From: Polynucleobacter nymphae
Lineage (GTDB): Bacteria; Pseudomonadota; Gammaproteobacteria; Burkholderiales; Burkholderiaceae
Assembly (NCBI RefSeq): GCF_018882155.1
Contig: NZ_JACVPA010000002.1
Location: forward strand, 186,001 to 250,000
Reading direction: 5' to 3'
Length of the DNA: 64,000 nt
Part shown: positions 16,763 to 25,839 of the stretch, in pieces
Layout: the number at the start of each line of letters is the position of its first letter
Numbering within the stretch: the first letter of the stretch is position 1
The notes under the pieces: model-generated
The model's database searches: none
What the model was told of the DNA's origin: nothing
The model's input: only the letters and a program-made list of their open reading frames with translations
Program-made: the position numbers and the translations under genes

Positions 16763-17713
16763 TTAACTTCTCCAAGCACGAGTGGCAGCCAAGAGCCACT
16801 CTGCAATGGTGATATTTTCACCATCAGGCAAATCTCTTAATCCCAAATGCTGTGCTGCCTTGCGTAATTCTGCAAGCGAGTGCTTTTCATCTTCGGTATT
16901 GATCTGAGTTGCTAAAGTTTGCTTGCTCAATTTCTCGCCATGCTCATCAAGTACGAGAGGTAGATGCCAGTATTGCGCTGTGTGATATCCCAGCACCTTC
17001 TGTAGATGAATTTGCCGGGCAGTATTGCTGAGTAAATCTTCACCACGCACAATATGTGTAATACCTTGCTGTGCATCATCTACCACCACTGCAAGTTGAT
17101 AGGTAAATACTCCATCATTTCTGCGTAGAACAAAATCACCCACCTCTTGATTGAGATCTTGGCTTTGATGACCTAGTGCCAAATCCTCAAATTCAATCTG
17201 GCAATGCTGGGGAAGGGCGAGTCGCCAAGCAACTTTGGGCGTACTGAATAATTTTGGTAAATGAACCTCTAAGGGATTGGGCCTGCAAGTCCCTGGATAG
17301 ACCATCTCCTGATTGCGGGGAGTAAGTACACCTAGTTTAGCTAGGGCATTTGCAATGGTTTGCCGAGAACAGGTGCAGGGGTAGAGTAGATTTAGCCCTG
17401 CCAGGCGCTCTAAAGCGGCTTGGTAGAGATCTTGGCGCTGGGATTGATAGGTGCGTTCTTCATCCCAAGAAAGGCCACAGGCAAGGAGTTGGGCTTGGAT
17501 TTGCTGCTCAGCCCCAGGGATGCATCTGGGGGTATCTAAATCCTCGATTCTGAGCAGCCATTTACCCCCATTTTTACGGGCATCTAACCAGCTTCCCAGG
17601 GCGGTAAGCAAGGATCCTGCATGGAGTGGGCCGGTGGGAGAGGGGGCAAATCGCCCGCGGTAGCCGTCGGCTGGGGATGAGGGGTTTTTCAATATAGACA
17701 CAGCTAAAATCAT
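16763..17713 (-). CDS. gluQ: Glutamyl-queuosine tRNA(Asp) synthetase
   Basis: A 316-residue truncated relative of glutamyl-tRNA synthetase that glutamylates queuosine at position 34 of tRNA-Asp. The class I core is clear: R-F-A-P-S-P-T-G-P-L-H-A-G near the start, R-I-E-D-L-D-T-P-R, the zinc-site cysteines in Y-P-C-T-C-S, and L-S-K-Q-T as the KMSKS equivalent. No anticodon-binding domain is present, as expected. It ends 9 bases from the convergent rhlE. The start codon is 3 bases from the divergent dnaE start, so each promoter must lie in the other gene; GTG or TTG codons at residues 5 and 8 are shorter alternatives. It pairs functionally with queG. Confidence 0.93.
   Translation of the reverse strand: MILAVSILKNPSSPADGYRGRFAPSPTGPLHAGSLLTALGSWLDARKNGGKWLLRIEDLDTPRCIPGAEQQIQAQLLACGLSWDEERTYQSQRQDLYQAALERLAGLNLLYPCTCSRQTIANALAKLGVLTPRNQEMVYPGTCRPNPLEVHLPKLFSTPKVAWRLALPQHCQIEFEDLALGHQSQDLNQEVGDFVLRRNDGVFTYQLAVVVDDAQQGITHIVRGEDLLSNTARQIHLQKVLGYHTAQYWHLPLVLDEHGEKLSKQTLATQINTEDEKHSLAELRKAAQHLGLRDLPDGENITIAEWLLAATRAWRS
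17705..17710 (+). promoter_or_regulatory. -10-like hexamer placing the start of transcription on the dnaE ATG
   Basis: TAAAAT at 17705-17710; seven bases on is 17717, the A of the dnaE ATG. There is no Shine-Dalgarno sequence upstream. The -35 region (around TTTTTC, 17685-17690) is poor. Possible leaderless promoter inside gluQ. Confidence 0.25.
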
Positions 17714-17716
17714 CTC

Positions 17717-20700
17717 ATGGCTTCACCCCATTTTGTACATCTTCGCCTCCATTCCGAGTTTTCAATTACGGATGGGATCGTTCGTATTGACGATGCCGTT
17801 GCTGCTGCTGTCAAAGATGAAATGGGTGCCTTAGCCCTGACCGATCTGAGTAATTTATTTGGATTGGTGCGTTTTTATACCGCAGCACGTGCCGCCGGTA
17901 TTAAACCCATTACCGGTGCTGATGTTTGGGTGAGCAATCCCCAAGACCCAGATCAACCCCATCGTTTATTAGTCTTAGTGCAAAACCATTCTGGCTATCT
18001 CAATCTTTGTGAATTACTTAGTAGAGCTTCTTTGGAAAACCAATCGCGTGGTCGCGCTGAAGTTGACTCTGCTTGGTTTAGTGAGCCCGCCGCTAAAGCG
18101 GAAGATAAGAGCGCTAAAAGAACCTTAACTTATGGATTAATTGCCCTGTCGGGTGCGCGCCAGGGTGAGATAGGCACTGCTTTATTGGCAGGTCAAGAAG
18201 AGCAAGCCAAAATAGCTGCAAAACGCTATGCAAAATTATTCCCCAAGTCTTTTTATATTGAGGTTCAGCGTGGGGGACATCAGCAAGATGAGAAGCAGCT
18301 CCAGCTAGCCTGCCATTTGGCTGCTGAGCTCAATCTACCAGTGGTGGCAACCCACCCAGTGCAGTTCATGAAAAAGAGCGATTTCATAGCCCATGAAGCA
18401 AGAGTCTGCATTGCTGAGGGCGAGTTACTTGGTAACCCACGGCGTACCAAGAAATTTAACGATGAGCAATACTTCCTAACGCAAGCAGAAATGGAAAAGC
18501 GCTTTTCAGATTTGCCGGCTGCGTTAGCAAACTCTGTTGAAATTGCCAAGCGTTGTAACTTATCACTCGTACTAGGGCAACCACGCTTACCTGATTTTCC
18601 GACTCCTCCCGGCATTACCCTTGATGAATATCTCCTCGCACTTTCCGAGGTGGGCTTAGAGCGGCATATGGAGCGTAACTTCCCAGATGCAGAGGAGCGC
18701 GCTAAAGAGATGCCGCGTTATCACGAGCGTTTGGTATTTGAAGTCAAGACGATTTCTCAAATGGGATTTCCGGGCTACTTCTTAATCGTGGCAGACTTCA
18801 TTAACTGGGCTAAAAATAATGGCGTACCGGTAGGCCCTGGCCGTGGCTCTGGGGCAGGCTCCTTAGTAGCTTACTCTCTAGGCATTACTGACCTTGACCC
18901 ACTGCGCTATAACCTGCTCTTTGAGCGTTTCTTAAATCCAGAGCGGGTATCGATGCCTGACTTTGATATCGACTTTTGCCAGCATGGTCGTGACCGGGTG
19001 ATTCAGTATGTGAAAGATAAATACGGCAAGGATGCCGTGAGTCAAATTGCTACCTTTGGAACGATGGCAGCACGCGCAGCGATTCGGGATGTGGGCCGCG
19101 TGTTGGAGCAGGGCTATAACTTCGTTGACGGCATTGCCAAATTGATTCCGAATAAGCCAGGTCAATACATGACGATTGAAATGGCCAAGAAAGAAGAGAA
19201 GCAATTAGCTGAGCGTGAGAAGAATGAAGATGAGGTACGCCAACTACTCTCTCTTGCGCAGCAATTAGAGGGTATGACTCGCAACGTCGGTATGCATGCT
19301 GGTGGCGTATTGATTGCTCCTGGGCGCCTAACCGATTTTTGCCCACTCTACACGCAAGAGACTAAGGATCAAGATAGTAGCTCCGTGATTAGTCAGTTTG
19401 ATAAAGATGATGTGGAGGCTATTGGTTTGGTGAAGTTCGACTTTCTGGGATTGACCACCCTGACTATTTTGGCTGCAGCAGAGCGCTGGATTAAAGCGCT
19501 CCATACCGATCGCAAGGATTGGACTATCAGCGAGATGGCGCTTGATGATGAAAAAGCGTTTGAGGTTCTCAAGAAAGCCAATACCGTTGCAGTGTTCCAA
19601 TTAGAAAGCCGCGGGATGCAAAGCTTGCTTCGGGAAGCCAAGCCTGACCGTTTTGAAGACATCATTGCGCTCGTAGCCTTATATCGCCCAGGCCCAATGG
19701 ATCTGATTCCAGAGTTCATTGAGCGTAAGCATGGTCGTCAAAAAGTAGAGTATCCAGATCCGCGAATTGAATCAGTGCTCCGTGAGACCTACGGCATCAT
19801 GGTCTATCAAGAGCAGGTGATGCAGATGGCCCAGATGATTGGCGGTTACTCATTAGGCGGTGCTGATATGTTGCGTCGTGCCATGGGTAAGAAAAAGCCA
19901 GAAGAGATGGCGCAGCATCGCAAGATCTTTAGTGAAGGCGCAAAAGCAGGCGGTATTAGTGAAGGTAAGGCAAACGAGATTTATGACTTGATGGAACGTT
20001 TTGCGGGCTATGGGTTTAATAAATCTCATGCTGCTGCTTATGCGCTCTTAGCTTATCAAACCGCTTGGCTCAAAGCCTACTACCCAGCCGAATTTATGGC
20101 GGCCAACTTATCGCTTGCCATGGACGACACCGATAAGGTGAAGATTTTGTATGACGATTGCTTAGTAAATCAGATTCGGGTGTTCTCACCCGATATCAAT
20201 ACAGGGGTATACGATTTCACACCCTTGCGTGCTCCTGATGCCGCAGCAGATATGCCAATTGCCCATATTCGCTATGGCTTAGGCGCTGTCAGAGGGACCG
20301 GCGAGGCCGCGATTGAAGCTATTGTCAAAGCGCGCGAGACTGGTGGGCCATTTAAAGACTTATTTGATTTCTGCGCACGAGTAGATCGCAGACAAGTTAA
20401 TCGCCGTGCGATTGAAGCACTGATGCGCGCGGGAGCATTTGACAGTCTCTATCGTGATTCAGTGCCTGCGGGCGGCAATCTCTACGACATTCGTTCTACT
20501 CTGCTAGCTTCTTTGGCAAGAGCAATTGAAGCTGCAGAGCAGGCTGAGGCTTCCATTCATCAGGTGAGTTTGTTTGAGGCTGCTGGCGAAGAAGATCGAC
20601 ATCTGCCAGAGCTAGTACGTGAACCAGTTTGGTCCGAGAAAAAACGCCTCCAAGAAGAAAAGACTGCTTTAGGACTTTGCCTCACCGGACATATGTTTGA

Positions 20701-21334
20701 CGCTTATCGTGATGAGACGGCCCATTTCATCCGCCAACCTCTAGCTAAAGTAGCTGAAGGCAAGGATCAGTTGATCGCCGGCATTATTACTTCGGCACGG
20801 ATGCTCACTGGCCAACGGGGCCGCATGATGATTGCGACAATTGATGATGGTAGTGCTGCTATTGAGGTAACCCTCTATAGCGAAGTGTATGAGCCGAATC
20901 GTTCCTGGCTCAAAGAGGATGAGATGTTGATTGCTAAGGTCAACGTGACACCTGATAAATTTTCGGGCGGTATGCGGGTTGTCTCTGAAGCAGTGATGGA
21001 TATTACTGGTGCGCGCATGCGTTTTGCCCGAAACGTACATGTCTGTATTGATTCAGCAATTGACTTAAAGATGCTACGGAGTCAAATTGGACCTTATTTA
21101 ATGGCCAATCGTGTCAGAGATCCAAAGAAGGGTGCTCCTCCTCCAGTAATGCCGGGCTCCAATGATGGCGTGAAAGGTTTGATGCTCACCGCTGCCGTTA
21201 CTACTAGTGGGGGCGCTTGCTTAATGCAATTCCCAGAAGAGTTGCGCATTTACCCTGATGACGCTTGTCTACATAGCCTCAATCAATTGCTAACCTCGAA
21301 ACAAAAAGATCCTGTACAGGTTCAGTACCACTAA
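17717..21334 (+). CDS. dnaE: DNA polymerase III alpha subunit
   Basis: A 1205-residue replicative polymerase, slightly longer than the E. coli protein (1160). The N-terminal PHP domain starts with H-L-R-L-H-S-E-F-S; the catalytic motif P-D-F-D-I-D-F holds Asp417 and Asp419 (equivalent to E. coli 401 and 403); F-G-T-M-A-A-R-A-A-I-R-D, N-V-G-M-H-A-G-G and Y-R-P-G-P-M follow. A helix-hairpin-helix region (about residues 845-910) and an OB fold near 1030-1100 are visible. The gene is divergent from gluQ with 3 bases between start codons, and its TAA overlaps the TAG of the convergent glycosyltransferase (CTAA, 21331-21334). Confidence 0.98.
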   Translation: MASPHFVHLRLHSEFSITDGIVRIDDAVAAAVKDEMGALALTDLSNLFGLVRFYTAARAAGIKPITGADVWVSNPQDPDQPHRLLVLVQNHSGYLNLCELLSRASLENQSRGRAEVDSAWFSEPAAKAEDKSAKRTLTYGLIALSGARQGEIGTALLAGQEEQAKIAAKRYAKLFPKSFYIEVQRGGHQQDEKQLQLACHLAAELNLPVVATHPVQFMKKSDFIAHEARVCIAEGELLGNPRRTKKFNDEQYFLTQAEMEKRFSDLPAALANSVEIAKRCNLSLVLGQPRLPDFPTPPGITLDEYLLALSEVGLERHMERNFPDAEERAKEMPRYHERLVFEVKTISQMGFPGYFLIVADFINWAKNNGVPVGPGRGSGAGSLVAYSLGITDLDPLRYNLLFERFLNPERVSMPDFDIDFCQHGRDRVIQYVKDKYGKDAVSQIATFGTMAARAAIRDVGRVLEQGYNFVDGIAKLIPNKPGQYMTIEMAKKEEKQLAEREKNEDEVRQLLSLAQQLEGMTRNVGMHAGGVLIAPGRLTDFCPLYTQETKDQDSSSVISQFDKDDVEAIGLVKFDFLGLTTLTILAAAERWIKALHTDRKDWTISEMALDDEKAFEVLKKANTVAVFQLESRGMQSLLREAKPDRFEDIIALVALYRPGPMDLIPEFIERKHGRQKVEYPDPRIESVLRETYGIMVYQEQVMQMAQMIGGYSLGGADMLRRAMGKKKPEEMAQHRKIFSEGAKAGGISEGKANEIYDLMERFAGYGFNKSHAAAYALLAYQTAWLKAYYPAEFMAANLSLAMDDTDKVKILYDDCLVNQIRVFSPDINTGVYDFTPLRAPDAAADMPIAHIRYGLGAVRGTGEAAIEAIVKARETGGPFKDLFDFCARVDRRQVNRRAIEALMRAGAFDSLYRDSVPAGGNLYDIRSTLLASLARAIEAAEQAEASIHQVSLFEAAGEEDRHLPELVREPVWSEKKRLQEEKTALGLCLTGHMFDAYRDETAHFIRQPLAKVAEGKDQLIAGIITSARMLTGQRGRMMIATIDDGSAAIEVTLYSEVYEPNRSWLKEDEMLIAKVNVTPDKFSGGMRVVSEAVMDITGARMRFARNVHVCIDSAIDLKMLRSQIGPYLMANRVRDPKKGAPPPVMPGSNDGVKGLMLTAAVTTSGGACLMQFPEELRIYPDDACLHSLNQLLTSKQKDPVQVQYH

Positions 21335-22491
21335 GTTAGTGTGATCGCTTGCTCAATTGCTGTAATCACTTGAGCGGGCTCTAGTAAATCCAAACACTCA
21401 CTATTGCTATCGGCACGATCAAGGCAGCCTGCTTTGCGGCAAGGCACACATTCACCAGGACCTTGCAAGATGGTGACATTTCCAACAGTTTGCGTACGGG
21501 CCCGAAGTTCATAAGGTTGTTCGCCAATAAAGCCATTTGGCCATGGGCCAAAGTTGGTTGGTGGAGTGGCGCCAAATAAAGCAATCGTAGGAGTGTTACA
21601 AGCTGCTGCTAAGTGGGTGATAGAGGTATCCACACCAATATATAAGGCGGCACCCCGCAATAGTGTTCCTGCTTGTGGAATCGATAGCTTACCTGCAGCG
21701 TTAATCACTTTTGCAGCAGTTTTATCATCCAAAAGAGAGATGATGTCGCGGTTGAGTTGCACATCTTGCTTAGCCGGCGATGCACTTAATACCACTTGTA
21801 AATCTTTTTTCACTAAGTAAGTAATGAGTTGTTGCCAATGTGCTAGAGGCCAACGCTTATAAGCCGTTAGCGGTCCTGGATGAACCACCACGTAGGGCTG
21901 CACCAGCCCATTCGCAATTACAGGAGTGAGAGCTTCACCTTCGGGCGGGGTAACGGCAATCGGTTTGCTAAATAAGTCCGCTGGGTTTCTGAAGAAGATT
22001 TCGAGTAAACGCAACTTTTCTGCAATCACGTGTTGCTTAAAGTAATCTACGTTCACAGCATGCATACAGATGAATTTCTTCCAAGCATTTTGTTTTTCGC
22101 TTTTATTTCTCTTGGATTTATCTTCTACATCTTTGCCTTGAGGGTGCCCACCCAAAACACCCACTCTTCTGAAAGCAGAAATGAGACCATAAAGATAGGC
22201 ACGGTCGCTAGGCTGGGTAATGATGGCTAAGTCATAGCGCTGAAACAGTCGATTAAAGAGAGAAAGATATTCTCTAATGCCCGGACGATCTGAGGTTTCA
22301 ATCATTTCAGTGATATCGGGGTTACCGTAAAGCATATCGAGCTTGCCGCGATAGCCTAGAAAGTGAAATTCTGCATCTGGCCAGAGTTCTCTAGCCTTAC
22401 TAATCAGGGGGGTAGTGACCAAGACATCGCCAATTTGCCGGGTGGCGATGAATAATACTTTTTTAGGTTTGAGGTCTGAGAAGGCAGTCAT
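21331..22491 (-). CDS. Glycosyltransferase family 9 (heptosyltransferase-like)
   Basis: A 386-residue GT9 protein. The N-terminal half begins K-K-V-L-F-I-A-T-R-Q-I-G-D-V-L-V-T-T-P; the C-terminal nucleotide-sugar half contains V-V-V-H-P-G-P, a K-R-W-P segment, the conserved V-D-T-S-I-T-H-L-A-A-A loop and A-L-F-G-A-T-P-P. Such enzymes add heptose or related sugars to lipopolysaccharide core at the inner face of the membrane. It is the last of three glycosyltransferase genes transcribed together. Several C-terminal Cys residues (around 355-375) are a known feature of some RfaF-like members. The sugar and acceptor are not deducible. Confidence 0.88.
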   Translation of the reverse strand: MTAFSDLKPKKVLFIATRQIGDVLVTTPLISKARELWPDAEFHFLGYRGKLDMLYGNPDITEMIETSDRPGIREYLSLFNRLFQRYDLAIITQPSDRAYLYGLISAFRRVGVLGGHPQGKDVEDKSKRNKSEKQNAWKKFICMHAVNVDYFKQHVIAEKLRLLEIFFRNPADLFSKPIAVTPPEGEALTPVIANGLVQPYVVVHPGPLTAYKRWPLAHWQQLITYLVKKDLQVVLSASPAKQDVQLNRDIISLLDDKTAAKVINAAGKLSIPQAGTLLRGAALYIGVDTSITHLAAACNTPTIALFGATPPTNFGPWPNGFIGEQPYELRARTQTVGNVTILQGPGECVPCRKAGCLDRADSNSECLDLLEPAQVITAIEQAITLT

Positions 22492-22495
22492 TTAC

Positions 22496-23275
22496 TTACA
22501 TAGCCTTCGCTAGAATCTTTTCACGGACACGGCGGGCATTCTGGGTAGCATTACTTTGATCATGAATCTGATGAAAGAGGTGCAGGACTTCAGTAGCCCA
22601 CGATCCTGATTTGCGAATGATGTGGTGGCGCTGTAAGCGAAAGATAAAATCAGCATCCTCATGACCCCAACCAGTCATCGTTTCATCAAAACCATGAATG
22701 GCCTCGGCATCTGACTTCCAGCACGCCATATTGCAACCTTTAATCCGGCGCCAAACGAACTTTTTATAGTCTCGCCAAGAGCCATTACCAAACTTGATTT
22801 TAAGGGGCCAGTATTTATTAATGCCACCACTTAGGCGCGTGCCCAGAAGGCTGCTACTGAAGCGTTGAAAATCCCAATGAGGCCAAGTCATCAGTTCTTG
22901 AGTCAGTTTTTCATTGAGGAGCACTCTGCTACCAGTAACCAAGCATCCTGCTTGTGCTAATTGTCGATGACGTGCAACAAAATCAGGCTGCACAATGCAG
23001 TCACCATCTAAAAATATCAAATAGTCACCATGTGCAGCAGCGATGGCTTGATTAAGAATGATGGTTTTCCGAAACCCTTGATCCTCTTGCCATAAGTGCT
23101 TAATTGGTAGAGGGCAAGACGCTATAAACTGCTGAATCAGCTGCTTGGTGCTATCAGTGGAACCATCATCAGCAATGATGATTTCAAAATTGCGATCAGT
23201 CTGTGTCGCAAGTGACTCTAGGCAAAGTTTGAGAGCTTGTGGCCAGTTATAGGTGGCCAACAAAATCGAAATCAT
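22496..23275 (-). CDS. Glycosyltransferase family 2 with a galactosyltransferase-type C-terminal region
   Basis: A 259-residue cytoplasmic GT2 enzyme. The N-terminal GT-A fold has L-L-A-T-Y-N-W, D-D-G-S-T-D-S-T and the D-G-D metal site (about residue 93). The C-terminal part G-C-N-M-A-C-W followed by G-F-D-E and G-W-G-H-E-D-A-D-F matches the Glyco_transf_7C region that closes the acceptor site. It overlaps the upstream glycosyltransferase by 4 bases and ends 4 bases before the GT9 gene. It probably adds a hexose to lipopolysaccharide core or a related glycan. Confidence 0.88.
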   Translation of the reverse strand: MISILLATYNWPQALKLCLESLATQTDRNFEIIIADDGSTDSTKQLIQQFIASCPLPIKHLWQEDQGFRKTIILNQAIAAAHGDYLIFLDGDCIVQPDFVARHRQLAQAGCLVTGSRVLLNEKLTQELMTWPHWDFQRFSSSLLGTRLSGGINKYWPLKIKFGNGSWRDYKKFVWRRIKGCNMACWKSDAEAIHGFDETMTGWGHEDADFIFRLQRHHIIRKSGSWATEVLHLFHQIHDQSNATQNARRVREKILAKAM

Positions 23276-24033
23276 TTACCAGCATCCCGATTGAGATACC
23301 ACAACTTGATATAACGATAGTAAGTGCCTTGGCCATTAGAGATTGCTAAAGCAAATCCTTGAGCGCCATCCAAGAAGCCCGCGCGAATAATATAGGTACG
23401 AAAGAATGCCCAGAAGCCATGAAGTACTGCCTTAAGAGGATGACTGGTTTTACCTTTGGCAAATGCTTGCTGTGCAGAGGCAGTGGAATACCGATCTAAC
23501 TTTTGCAGAACTTGGGAATAGTTCATAAAGCTGTAATGCAGCATTGGGTTTTTGAGCTTGGCTACTTGCCCCTGAGGAATTAATCGCTCATGCACTAAGT
23601 CATCGGAGAAGCGGGCATTGCCACGTTTAAAGAGACGGTCCACATAGTCAGGGCTCCAGCCAGAATGGCGAATAAAGCGTCCGCAATACCAAGAGAGGCG
23701 AGGAATGGCAAAGCAGCCTACCTGGGCGCTATGGGCAATAGCAGTCAGAATTTCAGTTCGAAGGGCAGGAGTGAGTCTTTCATCCGCATCGAGAGACAGC
23801 ACCCATTCGCCTGTAGCCAGATCCAAGGCACGGTTCTTTTGGGGGCCAAAACCAGGCCAATCAGGTGGGCTGGCAATCATAGCCCCATAGTTTTGGGCAA
23901 TCTCTAGGGTGCGGTCAGAGCTGGCCGTGTCGACCACAACGATCTGCTGGGCAATGCCTTCCAGAGAGGCCAGACAATCGTCCAAATTGGCCTCTTCATT
24001 GCGGGTGATGAGTATGACTGATAAGGTGGGCAT
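23272..24033 (-). CDS. Glycosyltransferase family 2 (WaaE/KdtX-like)
   Basis: A 253-residue GT2 enzyme. It starts L-S-V-I-L-I-T-R-N-E-E-A-N-L-D-D-C-L, has V-V-V-D-T-A-S-S-D-R-T, G-F-G-P-Q-K-N-R-A-L and S-L-D-A-D-E (metal-binding D-A-D), the pattern of the WaaE/KdtX beta-1,4-glucosyltransferases that act on inner-core heptose. It is the first gene of the three-gene glycosyltransferase set, and its start is 10 bases from the divergent msbA start, linking core synthesis and lipid A export. Confidence 0.88.
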   Translation of the reverse strand: MPTLSVILITRNEEANLDDCLASLEGIAQQIVVVDTASSDRTLEIAQNYGAMIASPPDWPGFGPQKNRALDLATGEWVLSLDADERLTPALRTEILTAIAHSAQVGCFAIPRLSWYCGRFIRHSGWSPDYVDRLFKRGNARFSDDLVHERLIPQGQVAKLKNPMLHYSFMNYSQVLQKLDRYSTASAQQAFAKGKTSHPLKAVLHGFWAFFRTYIIRAGFLDGAQGFALAISNGQGTYYRYIKLWYLNRDAGK

Positions 24034-24036
24034 AAT
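24031..24036 (+). promoter_or_regulatory. -10-like hexamer just before msbA
   Basis: CATAAT at 24031-24036; the predicted +1 (24043) is one base before the msbA ATG. No Shine-Dalgarno sequence is close to the start. Possible near-leaderless promoter. Confidence 0.25.
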
Positions 24037-24043
24037 TCATTAT

Positions 24044-25807
24044 ATGAATGCTCAAGACCGTACCGCCCTAAATCGCTTAATTACCTACCTTAAACCCCAT
24101 ATTCGGTTGATTATGGGCTCTTTGATAGCCATGGCCTTTGTGGCGGCTGCTGAGACCTCAATACCCGCTTTGATGAAGCCTTTACTTGATGAAGGCTTTA
24201 CTGGCCAACTGAACAGTAAGCTTTGGCAGATACCTGTTTTCTTAGTTGGCTTAGCAATGGTCCGTAGTTTGGCGCAATTCTTTTCTAACTATTTATTGTC
24301 GCGCGTGATTAATTCAGTTCTCCTTAAACTGCGCGAACAAATGTTTCAAACATTGCTGCACGCGAGAACAGCTTTTTTTCAAAAGAACTCCGCATCCAAT
24401 TTAATTAATGCTGTGGTATTTGAGGTGAACAACGTTCTTGCCGTTATGGGTGGAATGTTAATTAGCTTAGTGCGTGACACACTCACAGTCATCGGTTTGA
24501 TGGGCTATCTGATTTATTTAAATTGGCAATTAACCCTCGTTGTATTAATTATCTTTCCAGTGATCGCTTTCATTATGAGTAAGGTTAACCGCCGTTTAAG
24601 GTCGCTTAATCGTGAACAACAAACACTCACAAGTGATTTAGCTTATATCGTTGAAGAGGCTGCTGCAGGTTATAAAATTGTCAAGGTTCATGGCGCTGAA
24701 CAATATGAAATGAACCGCTTTCTTGAGAAGGCTGAGCGTCTGCGCCAGTTTGCTCTAAAGTCAGCTGTGGCAGGCGGCTTGAACCAGCCAATAACCCAGC
24801 TGATCGCCTCGATGGCCTTGTCGGTGGTATTGGTGATTGCCTTGATGCAGTCCGCTACTGAGGGCACTACTGTTGGCGGATTTGCAGCCTTTATCACCGC
24901 AATGATGCTAGTAATTTCTCCATTGAAGCACCTAGCTGACATTAATCAGCCCTTACAACGCGGCTTGACAGCAGCAGAAATGATTTTTGGGCTCATGGAT
25001 GAGCCATTGGAAGAAGCGGAAGAGCGCAAACTGAATATGAAGTCCTTAGATAAGGCGAAAGGTAGTATTCGTTTTGAAGATGTTGGATTCTCGTACCAAC
25101 AAGAGGTAGGTCGAAAAGATGCCTTGCGCGGAATTAATCTTAGCATTAAGCCTGGTGAAGTAGTCGCTTTTGTTGGCCCTTCTGGCGGTGGTAAATCTAC
25201 CTTAGTAAATTTATTGCCTCGTTTCTTTAAGCCAACTAGTGGACGTATTTTCTTGGATGACATTCCCTTGGAAGATATCGTCTTGGCTGACGTCAGAAAA
25301 CAAATCGCCTTTGTGAGCCAAGATGTCATTCTGTTTAATGACACGATTGCTGCAAACGTAGCTTATGGTGCTACCGGTCAAGAGGGTATAGATCGGGGGC
25401 GAGCCATGGAGGCATTAGAGGCAGCTAATTTGGGTGCTCTCATTCAAGAATTGCCAGAAGGTATTGATTCGCTGATTGGCGATAACGGCAATCGTTTATC
25501 TGGCGGTCAGCGCCAGCGGCTTGCAATTGCTCGGGCGATTTATAAAAATGCCCCAATCTTAATTTTGGATGAAGCGACTTCTGCTTTGGATTCTGAGTCA
25601 GAGCGCCAGGTACAAGATGCGCTAGACCGGCTGATGGCCGGCAGAACAACTTTAGTAATTGCGCATCGTCTCTCTACGATTGAGCATGCTGACCGGATTG
25701 TGGTTCTAGACCATGGTCAAATTGTTGAGAATGGCCCACATGGAGACTTAATCAAAAATGATGGTCTTTATGCCAATCTACACCGTATTCAGTTCGCGAA
25801 CGCCTAA
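24044..25807 (+). CDS. msbA: Lipid A export ABC transporter/flippase MsbA
   Basis: A 587-residue half-transporter. Six membrane helices cover residues about 20-300 and a nucleotide-binding domain about 335-575. Walker A G-P-S-G-G-G-K-S-T (about 377), Q loop S-Q-D-V, signature L-S-G-G-Q-R-Q-R (about 485) and Walker B I-L-I-L-D-E-A-T-S-A-L-D are intact. It flips lipid A-core across the inner membrane. I start at ATG 24044 (M-N-A-Q-D-R); the frame is open for 45 codons further upstream but that stretch overlaps the divergent glycosyltransferase and is not MsbA-like. Divergent glycosyltransferase genes support the lipopolysaccharide role. Confidence 0.94.
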   Translation: MNAQDRTALNRLITYLKPHIRLIMGSLIAMAFVAAAETSIPALMKPLLDEGFTGQLNSKLWQIPVFLVGLAMVRSLAQFFSNYLLSRVINSVLLKLREQMFQTLLHARTAFFQKNSASNLINAVVFEVNNVLAVMGGMLISLVRDTLTVIGLMGYLIYLNWQLTLVVLIIFPVIAFIMSKVNRRLRSLNREQQTLTSDLAYIVEEAAAGYKIVKVHGAEQYEMNRFLEKAERLRQFALKSAVAGGLNQPITQLIASMALSVVLVIALMQSATEGTTVGGFAAFITAMMLVISPLKHLADINQPLQRGLTAAEMIFGLMDEPLEEAEERKLNMKSLDKAKGSIRFEDVGFSYQQEVGRKDALRGINLSIKPGEVVAFVGPSGGGKSTLVNLLPRFFKPTSGRIFLDDIPLEDIVLADVRKQIAFVSQDVILFNDTIAANVAYGATGQEGIDRGRAMEALEAANLGALIQELPEGIDSLIGDNGNRLSGGQRQRLAIARAIYKNAPILILDEATSALDSESERQVQDALDRLMAGRTTLVIAHRLSTIEHADRIVVLDHGQIVENGPHGDLIKNDGLYANLHRIQFANA

Positions 25808-25839
25808 TTGAATCTAATGAGTCTAGTTAATTAGCCCAG

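Noticed and set aside
23909..24043. Upstream 45-codon extension of the msbA frame
   Set aside because: It is antisense to the start of the glycosyltransferase gene and is not MsbA-like; ATG 24044 gives the normal N-terminus.
25808..25839. AGTTAA...TTAACT inverted repeat between msbA and rng
   Set aside because: Possible bidirectional terminator between convergent genes, but the stem is A+T-rich and weak and lacks a T run.
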